Source of the DNA: Candidatus Saccharibacteria bacterium 49-20
Lineage (GTDB): Bacteria; Patescibacteriota; Saccharimonadia; Saccharimonadales; Saccharimonadaceae
DNA: 64,000 bases
NCBI GenBank assembly: GCA_001897295.1
Contig: MKSN01000001.1
Coordinates: 248,001 to 312,000 of the forward strand
Reading direction: 5' to 3'
The position numbers and the translations under genes are program-made. Below are positions 34,451-44,186 of the stretch, one piece after another. Below the pieces are notes generated by a model. The model was not told where the DNA came from. It saw nothing but the letters and a program-made list of their open reading frames with translations, and made no database searches. Numbering within the stretch: position 1 is the stretch's first letter; every line of letters starts with the position of its first letter.

Positions 34451-37400
34451 ATGGCTGGTACGAAAAGTACGAACACCAAGCGTGTGTTTTTCACTAGTGA
34501 TGACACAGCACTCCCACTACCAAACTTAATTCAGCACCAACGCGAAAGTTGGAAAGACTTTATCGAGACAGGTCTCGGCGAAATCTTTGCAGAGCTTAAC
34601 CCAATCGATGACTACACCGGCCAAAAGCTGGCGCTTCGTTTTGGTAAATACGCATTCCAAGAGCCTAAGAACTCTGAAGTGCACGCAAAAGAAAACAACC
34701 TTACCTTCGATGCTCCACTTCACGCGATCGTAGAGCTTACCAACAAGGTAACTGGTGAAGTAAAAGAACAAGAGATCTACCTTGGTGACTACCCATGGAT
34801 GACCGACCGCGGTACATTCATTATCAACGGTACCGAGCGTGTGGTTGTGTCTCAGCTTATTCGTTCTGCAGGTGTATTCTTCACCGCCGATCGCGCTGCG
34901 ACTCGTAACTTCTATGGTGCGAAGCTTATCCCGGGCCGTGGTGCATGGCTTGAATTCGAGACCGCTTCAAACGGTGCAATCTACGTAAAGATCGACCGCC
35001 GTCGCAAGCTTCCTGTAACCACCCTTTTCCGCGCCCTTGGCTACAACAAGACAAGCGAAATTAAGTCTCTCTTTGACGACATTGACACCGGTGAAGTAAA
35101 GTACCTCGACGCAACTCTCGATAAGGACCCAGCGCGTGGAACTAACGAAGCACTCATCGAAGTGTACCGCCGTCTCCGTCCAGGTGACCTCGCAACCGTT
35201 GACAACGCACGTTCAATGATTGAGCGTATGTTCTTCGACTTTAAGCGTTTCGACTATTCTCGTGTCGGTCGTTACAAGCTTAACCAACGCCTTGGCCTCG
35301 AAGTTGCAAACACTACCGAAAACCGCGTATTCCAGGTTTCAGACCTCATTGCGATCGTTCGTGAAGTGATTCGCCTTAACAACACTCAAGAAGACGCCGA
35401 CGACATCGACGCACTCTCAAACCGCCGCGTGAAATTGGTTGGTGAGCTTGTAGCTCGTCAATTCCGCGTTGGTATGCTCCGCATGCAGCGTAACGCGATG
35501 GACCGTATGTCAATGTCTGACATCGAAACTGTCACTCCATCTCAGCTTATTAACGCTCGTCCAGTGGTTGCTGCGGTTCGCGAATTCTTCGCAAGCTCAC
35601 AGCTTTCACAACTTATGGACGAAACTAACCCACTTGCAGAGCTCGCTCACAAGCGTCGTCTATCTTCAATGGGTCCTGGTGGTCTCTCACGTGAGCGCGC
35701 CGGCTTCGACGTTCGTGACGCCCACCCAACTCACTACGGTCGTCTTTGTGCAGTGGAAACACCAGAAGGTGCGAACATTGGACTCGTGCTTAACCTCGCA
35801 GCCTACGCTCGTGTGAACGAGTACGGCTTTATCGAGACTCCTTACCTCAAGGTAAAGGACGGTAAGGTAACCGACGAAGTAGTCTACCTCGATGCCTCAC
35901 AAGAAGCAGTTGAAGTGATTGCTGACGCGGGTGCTGAGCTTAACGATAACGGTACTTTCCGCGACGAGCGTGTATCTGCACGTAACGGTCTGCTTCCAGA
36001 GCAAGTTGACGCATCAGAAGTGACTTACATGGACGCTGCGCACAAGCAAATTCTTGGTTCAACCGCATCACTCGTGCCTTTCGTTGAAAAGAACCGTGTT
36101 GACCGTTCACTCATGGCCTCAAGCATGCAGAAGCAAGCTGTGCCACTTCTTCAGCCACAATCTCCAACTGTGGGTACTGGTATCGAAGAAGAAATCGCTC
36201 GTAACACCAGCCAACTTATCGTTGCAGAAGCAGACGGTGAGGTTGTAAAGGCTGACGGTAACAGCGTTGAAGTGAAGTACAAGGATGGCGTGAAGTCATA
36301 CGAACCTGTTCACTTTATTAAGTCAAACGACGACCGCTCAATTAACCAAAAAGTACGCGTAAACCGCGGCGACAAGGTTAAGGCTGGCGACATTCTTATC
36401 GAAGGTGCGTCTGTTGCAGATGGTGAAATTGCACTTGGTAAGGACCTTCTCGTGGCCTTCATGCCATGGAACGGTTACAACATGGACGACGCGATCGTAC
36501 TTTCACGAAAGCTCGTACAAGACGACACCCTGACAAGCGTGAACATCAAGGACTACACTGTTGAAGTTCGTGAAACCAAGCTTGGTCCAGAAATCGTGAC
36601 TCGTGACATTCCAAACGTATCAGAAGAATCACTTCGCCACCTCGACGAAAATGGTATCGTACAACTCGGTTCTGAAGTAAAGGCCGGTGACGTACTCGTA
36701 GGTAAGATTACTCCAAAGGGTGAGCAAGAGCTCAGCTCTGAAGAGCGCCTTCTTCGCGCTATCTTCGGTGAAAAGGCTAAGGATGTACGTGACACCTCAC
36801 AACGCATGAACAATGCAGGTGGTGGTAAGGTTGTGGGCGTAAAGATCTTCTCACGCGAAAACGGTCACGAACTCAAGGCTGGTGTGCTTATGCAAATCCA
36901 GATCTTCGTTGCACAGTTCCGCAAGATCTCTGTAGGTGACAAGCTTGCAGGCCGTCACGGTAACAAGGGTGTGGTTGCACGTATTCTTCCTGAAGAAGAC
37001 ATGCCATTCCTCGAAGACGGTACTCCTGTCGACGTAGTCCTTAACCCACTTGGTGTCCCGAGCCGTATGAACATTGGTCAGCTTTTCGAAACTCACCTTG
37101 GTATGGCAGCACGCGCACTTGGGTACAAGGTTGCAACACCTCCATTTAACGGTATTTCTGACGAGACTATCTCAAACGAGCTCGAAAAGGCTGGATTCGC
37201 CCGCGACGGTAAGAGTCAACTCTTTGACGGACGCACTGGTGAGGCCTTTGAGGAACGTACTACTGTTGGTGTGATGCACATGCTGAAGCTTCACCACATG
37301 GTGAGCGACAAGATTCACGCACGTTCAACTGGTCCTTACACAATGGTGACCCAACAGCCACTTGGTGGTAAGGCACAAAACGGTGGTCAGCGCTTCGGAG

Positions 37401-37813
37401 AGATGGAGGTGTGGGCACTTGAAGCATATGGTGCTGCGGCAACACTTCAAGAAATGCTTACTATTAAGTCTGACGACGTCTACGGACGTGCGAAGGCATA
37501 CGAATCAATCATCAAGGACGAGCCAATCGTTGGTCCTAAGCTTCCTGAGTCATTCAACGTCCTCGTGAAGGAACTCCAAGGTCTCGGCCTTCGTGTTGAC
37601 CTCATGGACGAATCTGAAGACGCAGTCGTTGACGCAGAACAAGTAATTGGAAGTGTCATTAACGGACAGCCTGTCGCTGCATCTGAAGTTGACCTTGGTG
37701 AAGAAGTTGAAACAATTCTCGATGAAGCTGATGCGGAAATGAACGATCTTGAAGAAGATGGTCTGAGCATCCAGGACATTGATGAAATTGACGAAGTAAA
37801 GGAGGAGGCGTAA
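34451..37813 (+). CDS. rpoB: DNA-directed RNA polymerase subunit beta
   Basis: The 1120-residue beta subunit of the core polymerase. Recognisable blocks: rifampicin-region segment SSQLSQLMDETNPLAELAHKR followed by LSSMGPGGLSRERAG, then RDAHPTHYGRLCAVETPEGANIGL, MPWNGYNMDDAIVLS and GDKLAGRHGNKGVV. The ATG at 34451 matches the family start; an upstream TTG-led extension lies in the leader. It is cotranscribed with rpoC, separated by 2 nt. Confidence 0.97.
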   Translation: MAGTKSTNTKRVFFTSDDTALPLPNLIQHQRESWKDFIETGLGEIFAELNPIDDYTGQKLALRFGKYAFQEPKNSEVHAKENNLTFDAPLHAIVELTNKVTGEVKEQEIYLGDYPWMTDRGTFIINGTERVVVSQLIRSAGVFFTADRAATRNFYGAKLIPGRGAWLEFETASNGAIYVKIDRRRKLPVTTLFRALGYNKTSEIKSLFDDIDTGEVKYLDATLDKDPARGTNEALIEVYRRLRPGDLATVDNARSMIERMFFDFKRFDYSRVGRYKLNQRLGLEVANTTENRVFQVSDLIAIVREVIRLNNTQEDADDIDALSNRRVKLVGELVARQFRVGMLRMQRNAMDRMSMSDIETVTPSQLINARPVVAAVREFFASSQLSQLMDETNPLAELAHKRRLSSMGPGGLSRERAGFDVRDAHPTHYGRLCAVETPEGANIGLVLNLAAYARVNEYGFIETPYLKVKDGKVTDEVVYLDASQEAVEVIADAGAELNDNGTFRDERVSARNGLLPEQVDASEVTYMDAAHKQILGSTASLVPFVEKNRVDRSLMASSMQKQAVPLLQPQSPTVGTGIEEEIARNTSQLIVAEADGEVVKADGNSVEVKYKDGVKSYEPVHFIKSNDDRSINQKVRVNRGDKVKAGDILIEGASVADGEIALGKDLLVAFMPWNGYNMDDAIVLSRKLVQDDTLTSVNIKDYTVEVRETKLGPEIVTRDIPNVSEESLRHLDENGIVQLGSEVKAGDVLVGKITPKGEQELSSEERLLRAIFGEKAKDVRDTSQRMNNAGGGKVVGVKIFSRENGHELKAGVLMQIQIFVAQFRKISVGDKLAGRHGNKGVVARILPEEDMPFLEDGTPVDVVLNPLGVPSRMNIGQLFETHLGMAARALGYKVATPPFNGISDETISNELEKAGFARDGKSQLFDGRTGEAFEERTTVGVMHMLKLHHMVSDKIHARSTGPYTMVTQQPLGGKAQNGGQRFGEMEVWALEAYGAAATLQEMLTIKSDDVYGRAKAYESIIKDEPIVGPKLPESFNVLVKELQGLGLRVDLMDESEDAVVDAEQVIGSVINGQPVAASEVDLGEEVETILDEADAEMNDLEEDGLSIQDIDEIDEVKEEA

Positions 37814-37815
37814 AT

Positions 37816-40800
37816 ATGTCACGCGTCGTAACCAACAACAACGGCATCGCTGACTTTGACGCTATTCGTCTCAGCGTAGCAAGCCCTGAAGACATTCAGA
37901 AGTGGAGCTACGGTGAAGTCACAAAGCCTGAAACAATTAACTACCGTACTCAAAAGCCTGAGCGTGATGGTTTGTTCTGTGAGCGAATCTTCGGTCCAGT
38001 AAAGGACATTAACCCACACGACTCAAAGCTTAAGGGCGTACGTTCTCGTGAAGCTGCGGTCGACAAGAATGGTGACCTCGTTACCAAGTCAATCGTACGT
38101 CGCGAACGTATGGGTCACATTAGCCTCGCTGCGCCAGTTGCACACATCTGGTTCATGCGTGGTACTCCAAGCGCAATGTCATTGCTCCTTGGTATCACTG
38201 TTCGTAACCTTGAACGTATCGCATACTTTGCAACCTACGTAGTACTCAAGGCCGACGAAGAAACTCGCGACAAGTTCCTCGCGGACCTTGAAGCCGAAAC
38301 CGAAGCTGGCCGTATGGCTATCAAGATGCGTTTCGAGAAAGAAGCTGAAGCTGAAACTGCCGACGTAAAGGCACTTGCTGAAGCGCAGACTCGTGAACTC
38401 AGCGACCTCGACGAAAGCTACGCTGTAAAGAAGGCACAACTCGAAAGTTTGACTGCAAAGTCACTCATGAGCGAAGTTGACTACCGTAACCTCCCAGAAG
38501 AATACCAAGACCTCATCGAGGTTGGTATGGGCGGCCAAGCGCTTAAGGCACTCCTCGACGACATCAACCTTGAAGCCCTCATTGTTGAACTTAGCGAAGA
38601 AGCTGAAGGTGCAAAGGGTCAACGCGAGAAGAAGCTCCTTAAGCGTCTTAAGGTACTTGAAGGTATGCACGCCGCTGGTATTGAACCAAGCAGCCTTACG
38701 CTTACCGTACTTCCTGTGATTCCTCCGGACCTACGTCCAATGGTGCAGCTTACTGGTGGTCGTTTTGCGACCTCAGACCTCAACGACCTTTACCGTCGTG
38801 TGATTAACCGTAACAACCGTCTTAAGAAGCTCATCGAGCTTAACGCGCCAGAAGTAATTCGTCGCAACGAAATGCGTATGCTCCAAGAAGCAGTTGACGC
38901 ACTCGTCGACAACTCAGCGGCTCGCGGTGGACGTGCGGTCAACGCAACTGGTGGCCGTCGCCGTCTTAAGTCGATCTCTGACATGCTTAAGGGTAAGCAG
39001 GGTCGTTTCCGCCAAAACCTTCTTGGTAAGCGTGTAGACTACTCTGGTCGTTCAGTGATCGTGGTTGGTCCAAAGCTTAAGATCAACGAATGTGGTCTTC
39101 CGAAGCAAATGGCCCTCGAACTCTTCAAGCCATTCGTGATTAGCTGGTTGATTCGTGGCGAATACGCACACAACATCCGTTCAGCAACTCGTCTTATCGA
39201 AGCTGGCGATGCAGTAGTGTGGGACGCACTCGATGCAGTGATTGAAGGTAAGTACGTGCTCCTTAACCGTGCACCGTCACTTCACCGTCTTTCAATCCAA
39301 GCCTTCCAACCTCGCCTCGTTGAAGGTAAGGCAATCCAACTTCACCCACTCGTAGCAAACGGTTTCAACGCCGACTACGACGGTGACCAGATGGCAGTCC
39401 ACCTTCCACTTTCACGCCAAGCTCAAGAAGAAGCGCGCACCCTTATGAGTGCAACTGCCAACCTTCTTAAGCCAGCTGATGGTGCGCCAGTGCTTTCAAT
39501 CGGTCAGGACGTGGTGCTTGGTAACTACTACCTTACCTACAACAAGCCGAGTGCACAGAGCGACGTGGTAAAGCCATTCAGTTCTGTCTACGAAGCAGAA
39601 ATGGCGTACGACAACGGTATCATCCAACTCCAAACTCCAATTCGCGTGTTTGCAAAGGGTGAAATCCGTAACACAACACTTGGACGTGTCTTCTTTAACG
39701 AAATTCTGCCTGCAGATTTCCCATACGACGACAACATCCAAAGCAAGAAGCAACTTAAGAAGGTACTTAGCCAGATCTTCAACCGCTACGGTGCTGAAGC
39801 AACTGCGCAAACTGCTGACCGCATGAAGGGTCTCGCATTCCGCTTTGCAACCACTTCAGCTGTGTCGACTGGTAAGGATGACTACATCCAATTCCCAGAA
39901 ACCGACGAATTCATCGCCGAAGGTGACGCAAAGGTTACTCTCATCTCAGAACAATACGACCAAGGTCTTATTACTGAAGAAGAGCGTTACAGCCTTACAG
40001 TCTCAACCTGGCGTGGTGTAGTTCGCCAAATCACCGAGTTCCTCCAAACACAGCTTAAGGACATGGACACAAGTGTCTCTGTGATGGTCAACTCTGGTGC
40101 TCGTGGTGATATCTCTAACGTGCAGCTTGCAAGCGCCATGATTGGTATCATGGTGGACGCAACAAACCGTGAGATTGAGCTTCCAATTCGTTCAAGTTAC
40201 AAGAAGGGTCTTTCAAGCCTTGAGCAGTTCGTGGCGACTCGTGGTTCACGTAAGGGTCTTATTGACACCGCGCTTAAGACTGCCGACTCTGGATACCTTA
40301 CTCGCCGTCTCGTAGACGTGTCACAAGACGTGTTTACCGTAGAAGACGCAGCAGGTGACGATGATGGATTTACCATCTACCGCGCTGAAACTGAACTCAC
40401 AATGATCGACTTCGGTAACCGTCTCTACGGACGTTACGCTGCTGAAGATATTGCGGGTCATGTGAAACAAGGTGAGTTGATTACTCGTGAGATTGCTAAC
40501 GCGATTGAAGCTGATGCTGACATTAAGGAAGCAAAGATCATGTCAGTGCTTTCAACTAAGAACCTTCGTGGTGTGCCTCGTAAGAGCTACGGTATCGACA
40601 TGTCGACTAACCAACTCGTTGACGATGCACAGCCAGTAGGTGTGATCGCCGCACAATCAGTCGGTGAGCCTGGTACACAGCTTACCCTCCGTACCTTCCA
40701 CGCATCTGGTGTGGCGGAAAGCGACATCACCCAGGGTCTCCCTCGTGTGGAAGAGCTCTTCGAAGCACGTTCGCCAAAGGGTCAGGCATACGTTACCGAG

Positions 40801-41667
40801 GTAACTGGTGTGGTTGAAGCGTGGGAAGACGGCAAGAAGTACGTAGTACAAGTAACCCCTGAAGCCGGTCACGTTGAGCGTATCGCGCTTGAAGGTCGTA
40901 CCGCAGGTGTAAAGAACGGCGCAAACGTAAAGGCTGGTGATGTACTTGCAACTGGTGAAAGCGAAAGCAAGCCAATCGTTTCACCATTCGACGGCGTCGT
41001 AGAGATTACTGACGAATTCGTCGTACTCGCTGCAAACGCTGGTGCACCAGTTCGCTACGAAGTTCCTGGCAACATGCAACTTCTCGTAAAGAGCGGTGAC
41101 GTGGTTGAAGCAGGTGATCGTCTTACCGGTGGTTCACTCAACCTTCACGACCTCATGCGTCTTAAGGGTGTTGAAGCGACACAACGTTACATTGTGAATG
41201 AAGTGCTTCGCATCTACGCCGCGCAGGGTCAAGACGTTGCTGACAAGCACCTCGAGATCATCGTTCGCCAAATGTTCAGCCGTGTACAGGTTGAAGATCC
41301 AGGTGATGGTGAATTTGTAACAGGTGACATCGTGTCACGTGCTGCGGTTGTTGAAGCAAACATCGAGCTTGCTGCTGAAGGTAAAGAGCAAATCGCCTAC
41401 ACCCAACTGCTTCTCGGTATCACGAAGGTGTCAATCTGGTCTGATAGCTGGCTTTCAGCTGCATCATTCCAAGACACAACTCGCGTGCTGATTAACGCAG
41501 CGGTGAGCGGACGTTCTGACAACCTCCACGGTCTTAAGGAAAACGTGATCATTGGTCGCAAGATTCCTGTAGGTACCGGTGTGCACAGTGCGACCGCACT
41601 CGACACACTCGAAAGCGACGAAGAAGTCGTTGCGGACATCGAAGAAGATGTCGAACTCGCTGCCTAG
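37816..41667 (+). CDS. rpoC: DNA-directed RNA polymerase subunit beta', zinc sites lost
   Basis: The catalytic Mg motif reads NADYDGDQMAVH near residue 518. RQNLLGKRVDYSGRSVIVVGP and PVGVIAAQSVGEPGTQLTLRTFHASG are conserved. The 1283 residues contain only two cysteines (in LFCERIFG and NECGLPKQ). The N-terminal zinc ribbon after ERIFGPVKD is replaced by a cysteine-free segment (INPHDSKLKGVRSREAAV). The second zinc site near residue 916 reads NLRGVPRKSYGIDM where a CxxxxxxCxxC cluster is usual. A helical, charged insert of about 80 residues lies near 150-230. GGAGGAGG precedes the ATG. Confidence 0.97.
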   Translation: MSRVVTNNNGIADFDAIRLSVASPEDIQKWSYGEVTKPETINYRTQKPERDGLFCERIFGPVKDINPHDSKLKGVRSREAAVDKNGDLVTKSIVRRERMGHISLAAPVAHIWFMRGTPSAMSLLLGITVRNLERIAYFATYVVLKADEETRDKFLADLEAETEAGRMAIKMRFEKEAEAETADVKALAEAQTRELSDLDESYAVKKAQLESLTAKSLMSEVDYRNLPEEYQDLIEVGMGGQALKALLDDINLEALIVELSEEAEGAKGQREKKLLKRLKVLEGMHAAGIEPSSLTLTVLPVIPPDLRPMVQLTGGRFATSDLNDLYRRVINRNNRLKKLIELNAPEVIRRNEMRMLQEAVDALVDNSAARGGRAVNATGGRRRLKSISDMLKGKQGRFRQNLLGKRVDYSGRSVIVVGPKLKINECGLPKQMALELFKPFVISWLIRGEYAHNIRSATRLIEAGDAVVWDALDAVIEGKYVLLNRAPSLHRLSIQAFQPRLVEGKAIQLHPLVANGFNADYDGDQMAVHLPLSRQAQEEARTLMSATANLLKPADGAPVLSIGQDVVLGNYYLTYNKPSAQSDVVKPFSSVYEAEMAYDNGIIQLQTPIRVFAKGEIRNTTLGRVFFNEILPADFPYDDNIQSKKQLKKVLSQIFNRYGAEATAQTADRMKGLAFRFATTSAVSTGKDDYIQFPETDEFIAEGDAKVTLISEQYDQGLITEEERYSLTVSTWRGVVRQITEFLQTQLKDMDTSVSVMVNSGARGDISNVQLASAMIGIMVDATNREIELPIRSSYKKGLSSLEQFVATRGSRKGLIDTALKTADSGYLTRRLVDVSQDVFTVEDAAGDDDGFTIYRAETELTMIDFGNRLYGRYAAEDIAGHVKQGELITREIANAIEADADIKEAKIMSVLSTKNLRGVPRKSYGIDMSTNQLVDDAQPVGVIAAQSVGEPGTQLTLRTFHASGVAESDITQGLPRVEELFEARSPKGQAYVTEVTGVVEAWEDGKKYVVQVTPEAGHVERIALEGRTAGVKNGANVKAGDVLATGESESKPIVSPFDGVVEITDEFVVLAANAGAPVRYEVPGNMQLLVKSGDVVEAGDRLTGGSLNLHDLMRLKGVEATQRYIVNEVLRIYAAQGQDVADKHLEIIVRQMFSRVQVEDPGDGEFVTGDIVSRAAVVEANIELAAEGKEQIAYTQLLLGITKVSIWSDSWLSAASFQDTTRVLINAAVSGRSDNLHGLKENVIIGRKIPVGTGVHSATALDTLESDEEVVADIEEDVELAA

Positions 41668-41686
41668 TTTCTAGGTAACAAAGAAG

Positions 41687-41707
41687 AAGCCCCGCTTGGG
41701 GCTTTTT
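41687..41707 (+). terminator. Terminator after rpoC
   Basis: AAGCCCC (41687-41693) pairs with GGGGCTT (41698-41704) and a T run follows. Confidence 0.9.
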
Positions 41708-41772
41708 CTTTTGGGGTTGTGAAACTTGGGGTCGGGGAGTACGATCTGTGGCTATAGTAAAAGGAGCCGCGT

Positions 41773-42297
41773 ATGTCAGTACTGCTTATTCCAGAACATC
41801 AACCAAATTTTCCTCTTGAAGATGTGAGCGATAAGAACGCGGTGCTATTTGAGCAGCTGCTTTTGGATCCTAATTATATTTTTACAATTCATGAGCTTGC
41901 AGAGCAGCACGTGACCGCGTTTAAGCTGGGCCACGCTACGATTCGTAGCCTTGGACATGTCATTTACAAGAATGGTCAGCAGCAAATGGCGTTCAGCTAT
42001 GGGGCAACACTGTACGAGGCCCTTTCATCAACGGTGAAGCCCGAAGTGCGCACTTTCTCAGAGAATATTCGCGTCAGTGGTGTAGTGAACACGATCCTTG
42101 CCCTAAGGGATGATACTACGTCTGCAATTATGGGTATCATGGATGAAGAAGAGAGCTTCACGGAGGAGATGCCAACAGCTGCAAAACTGATTCATTATGC
42201 AAGTGAGTTTTCACCTGATTTCGATAAAAGATTAGTCCTTTGGGGTGCCGCGCTAGAACGCAGTATCGATAGGGATATGATGGATATCGCAGCGTAG
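41773..42297 (+). CDS. Unknown protein, 174 residues
   Basis: No recognised family. It is predicted mostly helical, acidic, with no signal peptide or membrane segment. A TATAGT box (41753-41758) and AAGGAG (41761-41766) precede the ATG. The segment FSYGATLYEAL loosely resembles FGFGTSLYLAW of the protein at 46857, so the two may be distantly related. It lies between rpoBC and rpsL-rpsG. Confidence 0.6.
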   Translation: MSVLLIPEHQPNFPLEDVSDKNAVLFEQLLLDPNYIFTIHELAEQHVTAFKLGHATIRSLGHVIYKNGQQQMAFSYGATLYEALSSTVKPEVRTFSENIRVSGVVNTILALRDDTTSAIMGIMDEEESFTEEMPTAAKLIHYASEFSPDFDKRLVLWGAALERSIDRDMMDIAA

Positions 42298-42342
42298 CTT
42301 TTATGCTTGCAACTTAACGGGGGCGGAGTATAGTTGAGGGAT

Positions 42343-43020
42343 ATGCAAGCTGGTGATACTTTAGACTTCATTCGACCGTTTACGGGGATCGAACAGCGAG
42401 AAGATGAGGGTGAGAAGATTTCTGAAGCCGATCTTTATGTGATGATGCAGCTGTTGAATCGATTTATTAATGATCGGGCCGAGAATGTGCATTCATTTGC
42501 AGTCCTTGAGCCATTCGGGCTGGTCACGGTGTTTGAAGGTTCGTATCGACTTGATATGCCCGACGACTCATACTTACATGTAGCGGTATACGGTACGCAA
42601 AATGACGACGGTATTATTGAATTTGGCGTTTCAGTAAATGAGCACCTCGCAGACGGCATGTATAACGGGGGACACTCGTATCTGTATGACTTCAATGGCC
42701 TCTCTCGTTCAACGTCAGCTCCAGATTTGAGTGAGGAACTTGATGAAGAGGACCGTGAGATGTTGAGGAGACACTACATGCTTTCAGATCACTACGCCGA
42801 AAGAGAAATACTTGCGGAAGCAAAACGTTCAGACGATTTCGAGGAGCGCGAACATGCTGAAGCGGCACAGAAACGAATCGATGAAGAGCTCGCATTCGAT
42901 GAGATTGCTGAGTCTATGGGTGTTGATAATCAACGACCGTATCCGGGTGAATTAGAGCAACTCCGAACGTTAATTTGGGATGCACGCCCCTTTCCTTTGC
43001 ACAACGAACTCGCGGAATAG
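42343..43020 (+). CDS. Unknown acidic protein, 225 residues
   Basis: No recognised family. The N-terminal 120 residues look like an alpha/beta domain (HSFAVLEPFGLVTVFEG, SYLHVAVYGTQNDDGIIEFG). The C-terminal half is a highly charged helical region rich in Glu, Asp and Arg, perhaps coiled coil. A promoter TTGCAA-16-TATAGT (42307-42334) ends 8 nt before the ATG at 42343, so the mRNA is probably leaderless. Confidence 0.6.
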   Translation: MQAGDTLDFIRPFTGIEQREDEGEKISEADLYVMMQLLNRFINDRAENVHSFAVLEPFGLVTVFEGSYRLDMPDDSYLHVAVYGTQNDDGIIEFGVSVNEHLADGMYNGGHSYLYDFNGLSRSTSAPDLSEELDEEDREMLRRHYMLSDHYAEREILAEAKRSDDFEEREHAEAAQKRIDEELAFDEIAESMGVDNQRPYPGELEQLRTLIWDARPFPLHNELAE

Positions 43021-43021
43021 C

Positions 43022-43050
43022 TTGAAAAAAGCATGTAATTCTGCTACAAT
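43022..43050 (+). promoter_or_regulatory. rpsL-rpsG promoter
   Basis: TTGAAA (43022-43027), a 17-bp spacer and TACAAT (43045-43050). It starts directly after the stop of the preceding gene. Confidence 0.75.
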
Positions 43051-43056
43051 AAGCAT

Positions 43057-43200
43057 CGAGTTTCCATTCATTCTCATCTGAAACGTGTACAAGACAGATG
43101 GGCGAGATGAATATCGCTTTGCATAGGTGTGCTGGCCGGCAGAGCAAACACTAACTAGAAGGTGTTAATCTAATAATTTTAAGAGGAAGTTTATTGTTCT
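43057..43200 (+). promoter_or_regulatory. Structured leader of rpsL (S12)
   Basis: ATTCAT (43066-43071) pairs with ATGAAT (43107-43112). Inside it CATCTG (43075-43080) pairs with CAGATG (43095-43100), giving a two-step hairpin. A second arm with TTTGC/GCAAA and an inner CTGGCCGGCAG fold follows. AGAGGAAG lies upstream of the ATG. Autoregulation of str genes by S7 is known in E. coli; whether this leader is a target is inference. Confidence 0.5.
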
Positions 43201-43614
43201 ATGCCAACAATTAATCAACTCGTGCGTAAGCCACGCCAGACTGCGAACAAGAAGTCAAAGTCTCCAGCGCTTGGCCGTATTCACAACGCACTCAAAACCC
43301 GTTACTACGATCAAGACGCCCCACTCAAGCGTGGTGTATGTATCAAGGTAACAACTAAGACACCAAAGAAGCCTAACTCAGCGCTTCGTAAGGTTGCTCG
43401 TGTTCGTCTTACTAACGGTCACGAAGTATGGGCTTACATTGGTGGTGAAGGTCACAACCTCCAAGAACACGCCGTAGTGCTCGTTCGTGGTGGTCGTGTG
43501 CCAGACCTTCCAGGTGTGCGTTACCACATCGTTCGTGGCGCCCTCGACCTTCAGGGTGTTGCAAAGCGTCAACAAGGCCGTTCTAAGTACGGTGCAAAGA
43601 AGGAGAAGAACTAG
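43201..43614 (+). CDS. rpsL: 30S ribosomal protein S12
   Basis: Decoding-centre protein. The streptomycin-region motifs [15 protein letters not shown] and [16 protein letters not shown] are intact with the wild-type Lys residues. 137 residues, slightly longer than E. coli S12. It is cotranscribed with rpsG 2 nt downstream. Confidence 0.97.
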   Translation: MPTINQLVRKPRQTANKKSKSPALGRIHNALKTRYYDQDAPLKRGVCIKVTTKTPKKPNSALRKVARVRLTNGHEVWAYIGGEGHNLQEHAVVLVRGGRVPDLPGVRYHIVRGALDLQGVAKRQQGRSKYGAKKEKN

Positions 43615-43616
43615 TC

Positions 43617-44096
43617 ATGCCACGCAAGAAAACAGTCAGCCTTCAGCGCATACCTAACCCAGACCGCAAGTACCAAAGCGTCATGGTGCAGCGCCTTATC
43701 AACAAGTCTATGCTTGACGGTAAGAAGCTTGTCGCAGAGCGTGCGGTATACGCAGCCCTCGAAACTGCAGCTAAGAAGCTTGAAAGTGAAAACCCACTTG
43801 AAGTGTTTGAAAAAGCTCTCAAGAACGTTTCACCAAACTTCGAAGTAAAGTCTCGTCGTGTTGGTGGTGCAAACTACCAAATCCCATTCCCAGTAGCTGG
43901 TCACCGCCAATTGCACTACGCCTTTTCATGGCTTGTACAATCAGCGCGTGCTCGTTCAGGAATGCCTTACAGCCAACGTCTTGCACTTGAAATTGTAGAT
44001 GCCTACAACGAAACCGGTGCAGCCTTCAAGAAGAAGGAAGACACCCACAAGATGGCTGAAGCAAACCGTGCATTCGCACACTTTGCACGCGGATAA
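43617..44096 (+). CDS. rpsG: 30S ribosomal protein S7
   Basis: Primary assembly protein of the small-subunit head. VQRLINKSMLDGKKLVAERAVYAA and the C-terminal KKEDTHKMAEANRAFAHFARG are typical. 159 residues. GGAGAAG lies before the start. Confidence 0.97.
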   Translation: MPRKKTVSLQRIPNPDRKYQSVMVQRLINKSMLDGKKLVAERAVYAALETAAKKLESENPLEVFEKALKNVSPNFEVKSRRVGGANYQIPFPVAGHRQLHYAFSWLVQSARARSGMPYSQRLALEIVDAYNETGAAFKKKEDTHKMAEANRAFAHFARG

Positions 44097-44113
44097 TTAT
44101 TCGCACCAATCTC

Positions 44114-44142
44114 AAACACTCCTCGTTTCGGGGAGTGTTTTT
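44114..44142 (+). terminator. Terminator after rpsG
   Basis: AAACACTCC (44114-44122) pairs with GGAGTGTTT (44132-44140), and a T-rich tail follows. It separates rpsL-rpsG from fusA, which has its own promoter 3.4 kb downstream. Confidence 0.85.
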
Positions 44143-44186
44143 GTTTGTGGTTTGCCAACGGGTCGCTTCGTGTCATAATGACCTGC

